Below are positions 15,092-23,396 of a DNA stretch of 41,711 bases, in pieces. The notes under the pieces are model-generated. The model made no database searches. It had not been told where the DNA came from and saw only the letters and a program-made list of their open reading frames with translations. Position numbers and translations under genes: made by a program. Each line of letters starts with the position of its first letter. Positions within the stretch are counted from its first letter, which is position 1. Source of the stretch: a candidate division WWE3 bacterium RIFOXYB1_FULL_43_24 (GTDB lineage: Bacteria; Patescibacteriota; WWE3; UBA101185; UBA10185); contig MEVX01000012.1 in NCBI GenBank assembly GCA_001773135.1, positions 1 to 41,711 of the forward strand. The letters are read 5' to 3'.

Positions 15092-15868
15092 TCACTTTTT
15101 TACTGTATTCCCGCCAAATCTTCTATCCCTGGTGTTGAAATCCTGTATGGCTTTCATTAACTCTTTTTCATCGAAATCCGGCATATGTACGTCGGCAAAG
15201 TATATCTCACTGTAAGCCGCCTGCCAGGGCAAAAAGCCGCTTAAACGTTTCTCCCCGGAGGTTCTTATTAAAAGGTCGGGATAAGGGTAAAGCTGTTCTT
15301 TAGTGTCAAAGTAGTTTTTAAGCATGTATAAGGGATATTTGTCGGCGTATTTGGCGGTGACGTTTTTGAGATCTTCTGTCTTAACCTCGCCGCTTTCTAC
15401 ATCTCCCACTACTTTCTCAACTACCCTTAAAATCTCGTCCTGACCGCCGTAGTCTATTGCCATATTAAGATCGTAGTTTGTGTAATTTTTTGTTTCCTCC
15501 TCAGCTTGTACCAGCTTATTTCTCAAAAATTCCGGGATTCTGTCTTTTCTTCCTAAATGATAAATTCTAACCCCGTATTTGTGGGCATCTTTTAAGTTTC
15601 CGCTAATGTAGCTCTCGAAGATTTTCATTAAGTAGGACACCTCTTCTTCGGAGCGGTTCCAGTTCTCAGTTGAAAACCCCCAAAAGGTTAGTGTGTGTAC
15701 GCCGAGTTCTCTGGACTTGTGCATGATATTCTTAACGGCCTCAAAACCCCGTCTATGGCCTTCGAATGGGGGCAACCCGTGTTCTTTAGCCCATCTGCGG
15801 TTACCGTCAGGGATTATAGCTATGTGGTTGGGAATATTAAGTTGTTGGACGGTTTCTTCTTTATTCAT
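15092..15868 (-). CDS. uppS: isoprenyl transferase (undecaprenyl diphosphate synthase)
   Basis: Cis-prenyltransferase making the C55 lipid carrier for peptidoglycan and glycan export. HIAIIPDGNRRWAKEHG contains the catalytic Asp (D21). TFWGFSTENWNRS, YGGQDEI and LLIRTSGEKRLSGFLPWQAAYSEIYF are all conserved motifs. 258 residues, normal. It is followed downstream by the basic 27-residue gene on the other strand. Confidence 0.96.
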   Translation of the reverse strand: MNKEETVQQLNIPNHIAIIPDGNRRWAKEHGLPPFEGHRRGFEAVKNIMHKSRELGVHTLTFWGFSTENWNRSEEEVSYLMKIFESYISGNLKDAHKYGVRIYHLGRKDRIPEFLRNKLVQAEEETKNYTNYDLNMAIDYGGQDEILRVVEKVVGDVESGEVKTEDLKNVTAKYADKYPLYMLKNYFDTKEQLYPYPDLLIRTSGEKRLSGFLPWQAAYSEIYFADVHMPDFDEKELMKAIQDFNTRDRRFGGNTVKK

Positions 15869-15903
15869 ATCGGTTCAAAAGCTGCCGCAATCCGTCCATT
15901 TTA

Positions 15904-16386
15904 CTATATCAGTGCCTGTATGTCCCGTAGGACTTCTTCCGCATGTTCCGCAGGTTTTACGTTTTCGTATATTTTAGCTATTTTGCCGTCAGGGTCTATT
16001 AGGAAAGAGGTGCGGTGTGTTCCTAAGAAACTCTTACCCATGAAACTTTTTGTTTTCCAAACGCCGTAATCTTGAACCATCTTTTTGTCCGTGTCCGAGA
16101 GAAGTGTGAAGGGTAGGGAATGTTTCTCTCCGAACTTTTTGTGACTTTCCACGGAGTCGGTACTAACTCCGACTACAGCGGCTCCGGTTTTCTTAAATTC
16201 TCCCCAGGTATCTCTTATAACACAGGCTTCTGTAGTGCAGCCGGGTGTATTGTCCCTCGGGTAAAAATATATTAGAAGCCATTTTCCTGAGAACCCACTC
16301 AAAGTTTTGGTGTCACCGTTTTGATCAGGCAGGGAAAATTGTGGAGCCACATCACTAACATTTAATTTTTTATTTTCCTGAGTCAT
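15904..16386 (-). CDS. bcp: thioredoxin-dependent peroxiredoxin (Bcp/PrxQ)
   Basis: Thiol peroxidase that reduces H2O2 and organic peroxides. YFYPRDNTPGCTTEAC has peroxidatic C50 and resolving C55, the CX4C spacing of the alpha-type BCP. GVSTDSVESHKKF and GTHRTSFLIDPDG follow the family. 160 residues with no signal peptide, so cytoplasmic. The start lies 20 nt after the neighbour's stop. Confidence 0.95.
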   Translation of the reverse strand: MTQENKKLNVSDVAPQFSLPDQNGDTKTLSGFSGKWLLIYFYPRDNTPGCTTEACVIRDTWGEFKKTGAAVVGVSTDSVESHKKFGEKHSLPFTLLSDTDKKMVQDYGVWKTKSFMGKSFLGTHRTSFLIDPDGKIAKIYENVKPAEHAEEVLRDIQALI

Positions 16387-16406
16387 GTTTTTGCGTCTGC
16401 TGGATA

Positions 16407-16775
16407 TTAAAGATCCAGGTCATCCAAATCGGTTTCTTTGATGAGTGCGTCCATTTCTTCAATATCGATGTTGTCAATTTCTTCGATTTGTTCCTCAGAG
16501 GTTTTTTCGACTACAACTTCTTCCTTCTTTACCTCTTCTGTTACCGGCTGTCTCTGTATTTGCTGTTCGGGTGTTTTACCTTTTACAACGGTTTGATAAA
16601 TGAATAAGGCAATTGCTGCCAGTATTACCAGAAACCCGACAACTAAAAATATTTTTAGTCCCTTAGCTGTACTATATCTATTCAGTTCGTCTTCAACCGG
16701 TTTGGGTGTGTTCCAATCAGGCATTTGTTCTGCCTGTGGTGTCTGTTCTATTGGTGTACTAGTTTGTTCTTCCAT
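16407..16775 (-). CDS. single-pass membrane hypothetical protein with acidic tail
   Basis: 122 residues: a Pro/Glu-rich cytoplasmic N-terminus, one membrane helix (about 41-62), and an acidic, repetitive C-terminus (EEVKKEEVVVEKTSEEQIEEIDNIDIEEMD). No family recognised. A strong AGGAGG lies before the ATG. It follows the 16796 exported protein after 20 nt and is probably co-transcribed with it. Confidence 0.65.
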   Translation of the reverse strand: MEEQTSTPIEQTPQAEQMPDWNTPKPVEDELNRYSTAKGLKIFLVVGFLVILAAIALFIYQTVVKGKTPEQQIQRQPVTEEVKKEEVVVEKTSEEQIEEIDNIDIEEMDALIKETDLDDLDL

Positions 16776-16795
16776 ATTTTTCCTCCTTAATTAAA

Positions 16796-17458
16796 TTATT
16801 CCTGCTCCTCTTCGGTGTCTTCATCTTCAGTTTCTGTTTCATTTTCCTGCTGCTGGTTAAGTTTTTCTGTTCTTATTTCTTCTCTCATTGCTGCCAAGTC
16901 AATTTTTATATCTGTAAGGTAGAAGTCCTTAATCGCCACCATACTCACGTGAGTTGCTTCCAAATCTTCTCTGGCAGTTTTCAGAGCCTGTACGAAATTG
17001 ACATCTGAGGCTTCACAAGAAGCCGTTTTTAGCTCCTCGAGTTTGGCCAAGTAGTTGGCGTAATTAATTTTCGTTTCGGCGGTAAGCCTGTTTAGTTCGA
17101 CAATGTCTGCTTCCAAAGCGGCGATATTATCTCCACTGTAACCGTCCTCTTTCAACCTGTTTACGAGGTTTTCAAGTTTGTTTTCGAGACCCAGATATAC
17201 ACCCTGATGTCTTTTTTCTAGATTTTTATACTGTGTTATTTTCTCTGCAATTCTCTGAGTAACAAGCTCGCATCGTCTTTCCTGATTTTCTGCTCTGTTT
17301 AATTGCGCACGCGGGGTGTCCACTTTAGGAAGGGTTTCATTTTGAAGATTTTTACCCTCGTTAGCAGGCAGTACGTTTTGAGCTGCTGCGGTAATTAAAA
17401 AAGGAGAAATAAATATCAACGGAGCAATTAATAGCTTTGCTGAATTTTTAATTTTCAT
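16796..17458 (-). CDS. exported coiled-coil hypothetical protein
   Basis: 220 residues from ATG 17458. A signal peptide (LLIAPLIFISPFLITAAAQ) is followed by helical segments with two cysteines (RRCELVTQ, TASCEAS) and an acidic tail. The ORF-track start (17494) is rejected because TATAAT stands exactly 6 nt before 17458 and the signal peptide begins there. Resembles many patescibacterial exported helical proteins of unknown function. Confidence 0.65.
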   Translation of the reverse strand: MKIKNSAKLLIAPLIFISPFLITAAAQNVLPANEGKNLQNETLPKVDTPRAQLNRAENQERRCELVTQRIAEKITQYKNLEKRHQGVYLGLENKLENLVNRLKEDGYSGDNIAALEADIVELNRLTAETKINYANYLAKLEELKTASCEASDVNFVQALKTAREDLEATHVSMVAIKDFYLTDIKIDLAAMREEIRTEKLNQQQENETETEDEDTEEEQE

Positions 17459-17464
17459 AGGGTC

Positions 17465-17470
17465 ATTATA
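17465..17470 (-). promoter_or_regulatory. -10 box inside the end of pgi, leaderless type
   Basis: Minus strand TATAAT with 6 nt to ATG 17458. It lies within the last codons of the upstream pgi gene. Confidence 0.6.
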
Positions 17471-18050
17471 TGGATAGTTTAGCCATTTTTGCAAACTCGG
17501 ACGCTGTCATAAACTCCGGTGTAGGGTGGTCTGTGTAGTTCGGATTCGGTTCTATATCTGCCGTTCCGTTATTTTTTACTAAGTAGAATGCCATTCCGTG
17601 GAGTTCCTCTATTTGTTCATAGTCTGCCGGCGTGTGGCCATGTGTCCAATTGTCGAGGGTAATCAAAGGCTCGTTTCCTATGTTGCTCAGGGAGTGTCCC
17701 CATTCTTGAGTTATTATCGCTTCGTCCCCCGGTAATACGCTTACGATAACGAACTGGTCTACTTTATCAGGAGTCCACGACCCGTTCTCAAAATGTTTTT
17801 TTTGTAGCAAAAGAATTCCCTTTCCATTTACTACGCGGTATGTTTCTTCATGAGAATCGTTATGGTAGTGACCGAATGTTTTAACAAATTCCTGACCGTA
17901 AGTTCCGGGAGAAAGGACGGTCATATTTTCCCATTTGTTTCCCTGCGTCACGCCTGAGAATACCCAGTAAGCGAAATCGGGCCCTTTTTCTTCGGGGCTC
18001 AACAACACAGGAGCCAATTCTTCTTTTGTCCTTACTGTCTTTATTTGCAC
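17466..18050 (-). CDS. cupin-type glucose-6-phosphate isomerase
   Basis: Archaeal-style phosphoglucose isomerase (metal-dependent cupin), unrelated to the common SIS-fold enzyme. TFGHYHNDSHEETYRVVNGKG supplies metal ligands H61, H63 and E69, and EWGHSLSNIGNEPLITLDNW supplies the fourth His. The HxH to Glu spacing is one residue shorter than in Pyrococcus PGI. 194 residues, normal. GTG start. It stands 10 nt after the SurA-like gene, likely co-transcribed. Confidence 0.85.
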   Translation of the reverse strand: MQIKTVRTKEELAPVLLSPEEKGPDFAYWVFSGVTQGNKWENMTVLSPGTYGQEFVKTFGHYHNDSHEETYRVVNGKGILLLQKKHFENGSWTPDKVDQFVIVSVLPGDEAIITQEWGHSLSNIGNEPLITLDNWTHGHTPADYEQIEELHGMAFYLVKNNGTADIEPNPNYTDHPTPEFMTASEFAKMAKLSI

Positions 18051-18059
18051 GGGCAGCGA

Positions 18060-18752
18060 TTAGTAGTTGACTATAACATTAACATTGCCGGTTGTTCTTA
18101 GCTCTTCTATATAACTAACGTATAGTTGACTCAACTTGTTCTGTTTGAGGCTTTCTTTTACCAACGAACGGCCTTGTGCGTCATCGGTAATTTCAGGAAA
18201 GCTTTCTTTATTTTCTTCGATGTAAGCAGTTATTTCTTCTTCTGTTACTGTGACTTTATCCTCCATCAACTTTTCTATGAGAGCTATATGTTTGACCTGA
18301 TCCCTAAATTCGGTTTCGGTCATCCCGTTCTGCACAAGAAATTGATCTAAAGTCTGTCCGCCCTGGAGAATTCCATCTTCGATTGTTTTGATCTTAATAT
18401 TTACTTCGTCGTCGGATACAACAATGTTTTTAGATGCGGCCTCGTTAGCGATTAACTTCTTTTCAATCAGGTTATTTAAAGCTTGTTCTCCCAGTTGGGA
18501 CTCAAGTACTTTGATGACTTCCCACCTGTATACGGGTTTTCCCTGAACTGTTGCTGCTATAAAAAGGGATTTATAGTTATAAATAAGGGCGCCAAGACCA
18601 AGAACCAAAAGAGCTATAACAAGCCCTTTATTTTTCTTTAATTCTTGTCCTATAAAATTTGTAGCCTCCCTGAATTTTACCGGCTCAGTATTACCGGACG
18701 TTGTCAGTACTTTTTCTTCTTCATGACTTTGTATTTTTTCTTTTTTATCCAT
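18060..18752 (-). CDS. membrane-anchored SurA/PrsA-like chaperone lacking a PPIase domain
   Basis: 230 residues. One membrane helix (about residues 46-66 from ATG 18752) is followed by an extracytoplasmic SurA N-terminal-type helical domain: QGKPVYRWEVIKVLESQLGEQALNNLIEKKLI, KNIVVSDDEV, GGQTLDQFLVQNGMTETEFRDQV. The parvulin domain that normally follows is absent; the protein ends soon after VTEEEITAYIEENK. ORF-track start 18770 is replaced by ATG 18752 because of the -10 spacing. A holdase role for exported proteins is inferred. Confidence 0.75.
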   Translation of the reverse strand: MDKKEKIQSHEEEKVLTTSGNTEPVKFREATNFIGQELKKNKGLVIALLVLGLGALIYNYKSLFIAATVQGKPVYRWEVIKVLESQLGEQALNNLIEKKLIANEAASKNIVVSDDEVNIKIKTIEDGILQGGQTLDQFLVQNGMTETEFRDQVKHIALIEKLMEDKVTVTEEEITAYIEENKESFPEITDDAQGRSLVKESLKQNKLSQLYVSYIEELRTTGNVNVIVNY

Positions 18753-18758
18753 TGCGAA

Positions 18759-18767
18759 AGTATAGCA
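18759..18767 (-). promoter_or_regulatory. extended -10, leaderless type
   Basis: Minus strand TGCTATACT (TG-N-TATACT) with exactly 6 nt to ATG 18752. Confidence 0.65.
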
Positions 18768-18786
18768 CAAAAATATGTGCTTATAG

Positions 18787-19245
18787 TTAATTTAATACTA
18801 CTATGCTTAGATTAAGGATTGCGGCAAAACCAACCCACACTATGTACGGAATGAGTAGCCTCGCTGCTACTGTGGATATTTTTTTGAAGCTGTACGCTGT
18901 TAATATGATTGTTATTTCAAGTAATATTATTTCGGGCAAAGCTAGGGCAGGCGCTTTCATACCGAAAAAAATTACGGACCATAGTGTGTTTAGGGTTAAC
19001 TGTATAGCGTAAAGTATTACCGCCTTTGTTTTTTCTTGCCGTGCAAACTCTTTTTTCCACACCAAATAGAGAGCTACTGCCATCAGTATATATAAAACGC
19101 TCCACATCGGACCGAAAATCCAATTCGGGGGATTAAAGAAAGGTTTATTTAAACTCGCGTACCACGTGGCGATGTTGGGTGTTGTGAAATACGAACCTAT
19201 CCCCGCAGCAGCGAAAGTAACTATTAAAGATATTACTAGTTTCAT
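18787..19245 (-). CDS. tspO: TspO/MBR family protein
   Basis: Five-helix tryptophan-rich membrane protein that binds tetrapyrroles. YASLNKPFFNPPNWIFGPMWSVLYILMAVALYLVW and QLTLNTLWSVIFFG are the family signatures. 152 residues, normal. Its role in this organism is unclear; carriage in small genomes may reflect porphyrin binding or stress response. Confidence 0.93.
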   Translation of the reverse strand: MKLVISLIVTFAAAGIGSYFTTPNIATWYASLNKPFFNPPNWIFGPMWSVLYILMAVALYLVWKKEFARQEKTKAVILYAIQLTLNTLWSVIFFGMKAPALALPEIILLEITIILTAYSFKKISTVAARLLIPYIVWVGFAAILNLSIVVLN

Positions 19246-19314
19246 TTATGTCCGTCCGATATAAATATTTTGGCCTGTATTAATTATACATTTTTGAAGC
19301 TTTGTTATCCGTTA

Positions 19315-19320
19315 TATAAT
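19315..19320 (+). promoter_or_regulatory. -10 box of the SGNH gene
   Basis: TATAAT 7 nt before ATG 19328; leaderless or nearly so. Confidence 0.55.
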
Positions 19321-19327
19321 CAACAGG

Positions 19328-20068
19328 ATGAAGTTTATTAAATTTGCTCTGCCCGCCGGGATAATAATTTTATATTTATATCTGGCTTACGCGGGTTTTT
19401 ACAACACAATGAAGGAGATAAATTTGCAAAGTCCTTATAGCGAAAACCTTATGGTATTTGGAAGTTCCGACACAAGTGGCTCGGTGAAGTATGTTGCTTT
19501 AGGGGACAGTTTAAGTGCGGGAGTCGGAAGCGACAACATAAAAGAAACTATAGTTTATCAATTCGCCTTTAACCTATTTAAGAAGTACGGAAAGGTGAGC
19601 GCTCTTAACCTGGCTCTACCCGGAGGAACTACGGAAGACGTAATTAAAGATCAACTGCCGATTGCTATTAGCGAAAATCCTGCCTACGTTACACTTTTAA
19701 TTGGAATAAACGACATTCACAACAAATTTACTGACGGGCAATATACGGAAAATTATTCTCACATACTAAACGAATTGCTAACAAAAACGGATGCAAAAAT
19801 CATCGTGATAAATTTACCTTATCTGGGATCGCCTAAAGCTGTACGTTTTCCTTACAATTGGATGCTAAATTCCAGGACGAAAGAGTTTAACAGTAAGATT
19901 TACGGGTTAATTTCAGAGATTGACCACAACGACCGTATAAGACAAGTAGATTTATACGGAAAAACGTACAAAACTTTCAATAAAGACCCGAAAAATTATT
20001 CATCCGATCTTTTTCATCCATCAGGCCAAGGCTATTTGCTGTGGAGCCGGATTATAAATGAGGATTAA
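19328..20068 (+). CDS. membrane-anchored SGNH/GDSL hydrolase
   Basis: 246 residues: N-terminal membrane helix (about 8-26), then an SGNH domain with block I ALGDSLSAGVG (Ser nucleophile), the oxyanion Gly in LALPGG, block III LLIGINDIH (Asn), and block V DLFHPSGQGY (Asp/His). Likely an extracytoplasmic esterase or O-acetyl-transfer partner. It overlaps the acyltransferase gene by 11 nt; split OafA-like systems pair an AT3 membrane acyltransferase with an SGNH domain, so the pair may modify surface glycans. Confidence 0.85.
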   Translation: MKFIKFALPAGIIILYLYLAYAGFYNTMKEINLQSPYSENLMVFGSSDTSGSVKYVALGDSLSAGVGSDNIKETIVYQFAFNLFKKYGKVSALNLALPGGTTEDVIKDQLPIAISENPAYVTLLIGINDIHNKFTDGQYTENYSHILNELLTKTDAKIIVINLPYLGSPKAVRFPYNWMLNSRTKEFNSKIYGLISEIDHNDRIRQVDLYGKTYKTFNKDPKNYSSDLFHPSGQGYLLWSRIINED

Positions 20069-21142
20069 TATCGCGGATCCTGTTTTTCAGACAGTTCTTT
20101 TTACTATTTTTTTCGTTCTATCTGTAATGGCGACTCTTAAAAAGGACACCAAACCTTATGAGATGGACCACGCGCACACCGATGAATTGAAGGGAGTTGC
20201 GATTTTAATGGTAGTTTTTTCTCACATCGGGTACTTTCTTTTTACCGACACCAGGTTTTTGTTCCCTTTGTCGATTGCGGCTGGGGTGGGGGTTAATATT
20301 TTTTTGTTTTTGTCGGGATTTGGGCTTACAAGCTCGGAGCTTAAGACTAAAAAAACGTGGAAAGAATTTTATGGTAAACGGTTGAAGACTATTTTTATTC
20401 CTATGTGGGTTGCGCTGATTGTTATTTTGGCCCTGGATTATTTTTTGTTAGGGAAGACTTATGACTCACTGATTATTATTAAGAGTTTCCTAGGATATTT
20501 TCCTGTTGCTGATATATACACTTCCATAAATTCCGCGCTTTGGTATTTTACCTTCATCCTTTTCTACTATCTGTTGTTTCCTATTGTTTTCCGTAGGAGT
20601 CAGCTTTTGTTATGTTACTACTGGGATATTTGGTGACCAGACTTGCTTTGCCCGTAACCAAGGATTTACTAAAGCTTTACCAACTTCACATACTGTTGTT
20701 CCCGTTGGGAATGGTCTTTGCTTGGTTGAACGAGAAGAAGCCCGGGGTTTGGTTTCAGGGGGTTTTATTAAAAGTTTTTCATAAGTCGTTATTGGCGGGA
20801 GTTGTGCGTTATCTTATCGCGGCAGGATTACTTTTTGTATTCGGTTACTCAGCTGTACATTCAGGAGTCGGAAAGGGAGTAATGGCAGAACAGCTGTCGA
20901 GTATTGTAACTATGTTAGCTTTAATCGCGGCTTTCTTACTCAAGAATGTTCATTCGAACCTACTGGTTATTTTAGGTAAATATTCTTATGAAATTTATTT
21001 ACTGCACTGGCCGATTATGTACAGACACGATTTTATTTATAAATATTTGCCGGCTTCCTGGGGAACGTTACTTTACTTGTTATTTTTCATTGTGGTTGGA
21101 TATGTTCTGAACAGGTTTGTGAAGAGGTTGGTTCGCAGGTAG
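20058..21142 (+). pseudogene. acyltransferase-3 family protein, frameshifted
   Basis: OafA-like membrane O-acyltransferase read in two frames. 20058-20636 contains DELKGVAILMVVFSHIGYF (catalytic-type His) and six or so helices up to FYYLLFPIVFRR. 20612-21142 continues with MLLLGYLVTRLALP and ends with LGKYSYEIYLLHWPI, the AT3 C-terminal motif. A change of frame near 20595-20611, around a CTTTTG run, restores one protein of about 360 residues. It may be a sequencing error, a recent inactivation or recoding. It overlaps the SGNH gene upstream. Confidence 0.8.
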
Positions 21143-21174
21143 AGCTGGCACATAACTAAGTATTAATTTACAGG

Positions 21175-21180
21175 TATAAT
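21175..21180 (+). promoter_or_regulatory. -10 box, leaderless type
   Basis: TATAAT exactly 6 nt before ATG 21187; no SD. It would drive the 21187-24598 exporter operon. Confidence 0.7.
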
Positions 21181-21186
21181 AAACAT

Positions 21187-21699
21187 ATGAAAAAAACAAA
21201 AAACATACTCATCTTAGGGTTATTAATCTTATTTTTGGCGGGTGGGTACTACATAGTGTCAAACTACACTTCTAAAAACGAGTCTAATTCTATAAATAAT
21301 GAAATAAATATAACAAAACTTAATCTGGAGTCGCCCGACAGACCGGCAGAAATAAACGGAAGCGTTGTTTCAGTAGAGGGTAATGTATTAATCATTGCTA
21401 ATGAAGTGGGCGTAGAACAACTAACTGAAGAAGAAAGAGCAGAAAGAAAAGTTGAAATGCAGAACTTGTCTCAGGAAGAAAGACAAGCCCTAAGACAGCA
21501 AGAACTGGAGAATACAGAAACAGAAGAAGTAGAAATTATTATTCCCGTAGGTGTGACGATTTTGAAAGGCAGCGGAGATGCTTCAGGTGATGTTGTTTCA
21601 GTTGAGATATCCGAAATCACAAAAGGTACTTATGTATCAATTTGGGTAACCGAGAATAAAGTTCCGGAATTTATTAAAATCAAAGGTTTAACTCAGTAG
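21187..21699 (+). CDS. membrane-anchored hypothetical protein preceding MacAB
   Basis: 170 residues: membrane helix (about 6-25), then a small beta domain (EINGSVVSVEGNVLIIANEVG ... VTILKG ... VSVEISEITKGTYVSIWVTE) interrupted by a charged helical insert (about 78-112). The repeating SVV/VLI strands recall DUF5666-like domains, but I cannot assign it. It stands 4 nt before macA, so it is probably an accessory of the exporter. Confidence 0.65.
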   Translation: MKKTKNILILGLLILFLAGGYYIVSNYTSKNESNSINNEINITKLNLESPDRPAEINGSVVSVEGNVLIIANEVGVEQLTEEERAERKVEMQNLSQEERQALRQQELENTETEEVEIIIPVGVTILKGSGDASGDVVSVEISEITKGTYVSIWVTENKVPEFIKIKGLTQ

Positions 21700-21703
21700 A
21701 ACA

Positions 21704-22729
21704 ATGAAGAAATATCTAAAATATATACTCATAGCTGCACTGGTAGCTGTCGGGGCATATCTATTATTTTTTAGAGGTTCTGATAGTAAGTCGTCGGAAG
21801 TTGCAATCAGCGAATATAAAGTTAAAAAAGGCGATATTATTGTTGGTTTTGAATCAGAAGGCACTTTTGTTACTGATATTGTGGAGCCTTCGTTCGTGAG
21901 TTCAGGAAAAATTAATTCTATTAATGTAAGCATAGGTGACGAGGTCAAAAGCGGAGATTTGTTAGCCACATTAGAAAGTTCGGAAGATTATTACTCGATG
22001 TTAAGTGCAAAAGCTATCTATGAAAAAGCTGTTGCTGCGCATCACGCTTTTGAGGCCACATACAATAAACTGGACAAGTCAGGTTTTGAGTATGAGGATG
22101 TTAAAAATTACGAGGAGCAAGAAAACCAACTTCGGGAAGCGAGCAAATCAGCAGAGTCTTTATATAACAAATCAATAAACGCCCTTCGTAAAAATAGCCT
22201 ATACTGCCCAATCGAAGGTACTGTTATAGACATTTACTTTAACGAGGGGGAGAGTGTACAAAACCAAAATCAATCAAACCCTATAATGGCAATATTACCC
22301 AAAGAAAAAACCGTATATGTGGAAAGCTATGTAGAAGATTTAGACATCTCAAAAGTCAAAAAAGATATGAACGCAAAATTTATTCCGGATGCTATTGATA
22401 AAGAATATAGCGGAAAAGTTGTATTTATCAGTCCCAAGAGCGTTACAGATAATAATGGTCTGGTTACATACAAAGTAAGAATCGCATTAGATGGTACTGC
22501 GGAACTTTACGACGGTTTCATTGGTAGTGTCCAGTTTTTATCAAAATCAGCAGAAAATGTTTTAGTAATTCCAAATAAAGCAGTAAGAATGATTGAGGGA
22601 ACCCAGTACGTTTTTGAATACCCCGATACTACAAAGAAAATCAAAGTTGTTACAGGATTAACAGATGGAACTAATGTTGAAGTCGTCGAAGGTTTAAATG
22701 AAAATGACACCATTGCAATCACCGAATAG
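21704..22729 (+). CDS. periplasmic-adaptor-like protein (MacA/HlyD family)
   Basis: 341 residues: N-terminal membrane anchor (about 4-22), split lipoyl/barrel-sandwich halves (GKINSINVSIGDEVKSGDLLATLES and YCPIEGTVIDIYFNEGESVQ) around a helical hairpin (about 95-160), a beta-barrel domain, and a C-terminal membrane-proximal part (VLVIPNKAVRMIEGTQYVFEY). In monoderms such adaptors pair with a MacB-type ABC pump without an outer-membrane channel. It overlaps the ATPase gene by 32 nt. Confidence 0.88.
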   Translation: MKKYLKYILIAALVAVGAYLLFFRGSDSKSSEVAISEYKVKKGDIIVGFESEGTFVTDIVEPSFVSSGKINSINVSIGDEVKSGDLLATLESSEDYYSMLSAKAIYEKAVAAHHAFEATYNKLDKSGFEYEDVKNYEEQENQLREASKSAESLYNKSINALRKNSLYCPIEGTVIDIYFNEGESVQNQNQSNPIMAILPKEKTVYVESYVEDLDISKVKKDMNAKFIPDAIDKEYSGKVVFISPKSVTDNNGLVTYKVRIALDGTAELYDGFIGSVQFLSKSAENVLVIPNKAVRMIEGTQYVFEYPDTTKKIKVVTGLTDGTNVEVVEGLNENDTIAITE

Positions 22730-23396
22730 CTCAATTATCAAAATCAAAGATATAAAAAGGTCTTTCAGGCTGGGTACCCAAACTATAGATGTTCTCAAAG
22801 GCATAAGCTTGGATATCAAGAAAGGTGAGTTCGTGGCATTGATGGGTCCTTCAGGTTCAGGCAAATCTACGTTATTAAATATATTAGGTCTTTTGGATGT
22901 GCCGACATCGGGCTCCTATATGCTGGATGAAGAAAATGTTGAAAAATTAAGTTCAGATAATCTTGCGGACATAAGAAATAAAAAACTTGGTTTCATATTT
23001 CAAAGTTTCAATCTAATTCCCAAGGTCTCTGCTTTAGATAATGTTGTGTTACCTTCAATATTTTATGTTAAGGAGGAAACTGACAAGGCCGTACAATTGC
23101 TAACTAAGCTTGGTCTTGAAGATAGATTGGACCACCTACCCAACGAACTTTCAGGAGGTCAAAAGCAAAAAGTGGCAATTGCAAGATCATTAATAAACTC
23201 TCCCGAAATATTATTTGCAGACGAACCGACAGGTAACCTCGATTCAAAATCCGGCGATGAGGTACTGGAAATAATTCTTAATTTAAATAAAAAAGATGGA
23301 AAAACAATAGTTATGGTTACTCATGACGACAGTATTTCTGCAATGGCAGATAGGGTAGTGCATATAAAAGATGGATATTTAGTGAACGGATTATGA
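22698..23396 (+). CDS. ABC transporter ATP-binding protein (MacB/LolD type)
   Basis: 232 residues. Walker A GPSGSGKST, Q-loop FIFQSFNLIPKVSALDNV (the MacB/LolD pattern), signature LSGGQKQKVAIARSL, Walker B ILFADEPTGNLD, H-loop MVTHD. ATG 22698 or the in-frame ATG 22704 can start it. Its stop overlaps the permease ATG by 4 nt (ATGA). Confidence 0.93.
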   Translation: MKMTPLQSPNSSIIKIKDIKRSFRLGTQTIDVLKGISLDIKKGEFVALMGPSGSGKSTLLNILGLLDVPTSGSYMLDEENVEKLSSDNLADIRNKKLGFIFQSFNLIPKVSALDNVVLPSIFYVKEETDKAVQLLTKLGLEDRLDHLPNELSGGQKQKVAIARSLINSPEILFADEPTGNLDSKSGDEVLEIILNLNKKDGKTIVMVTHDDSISAMADRVVHIKDGYLVNGL

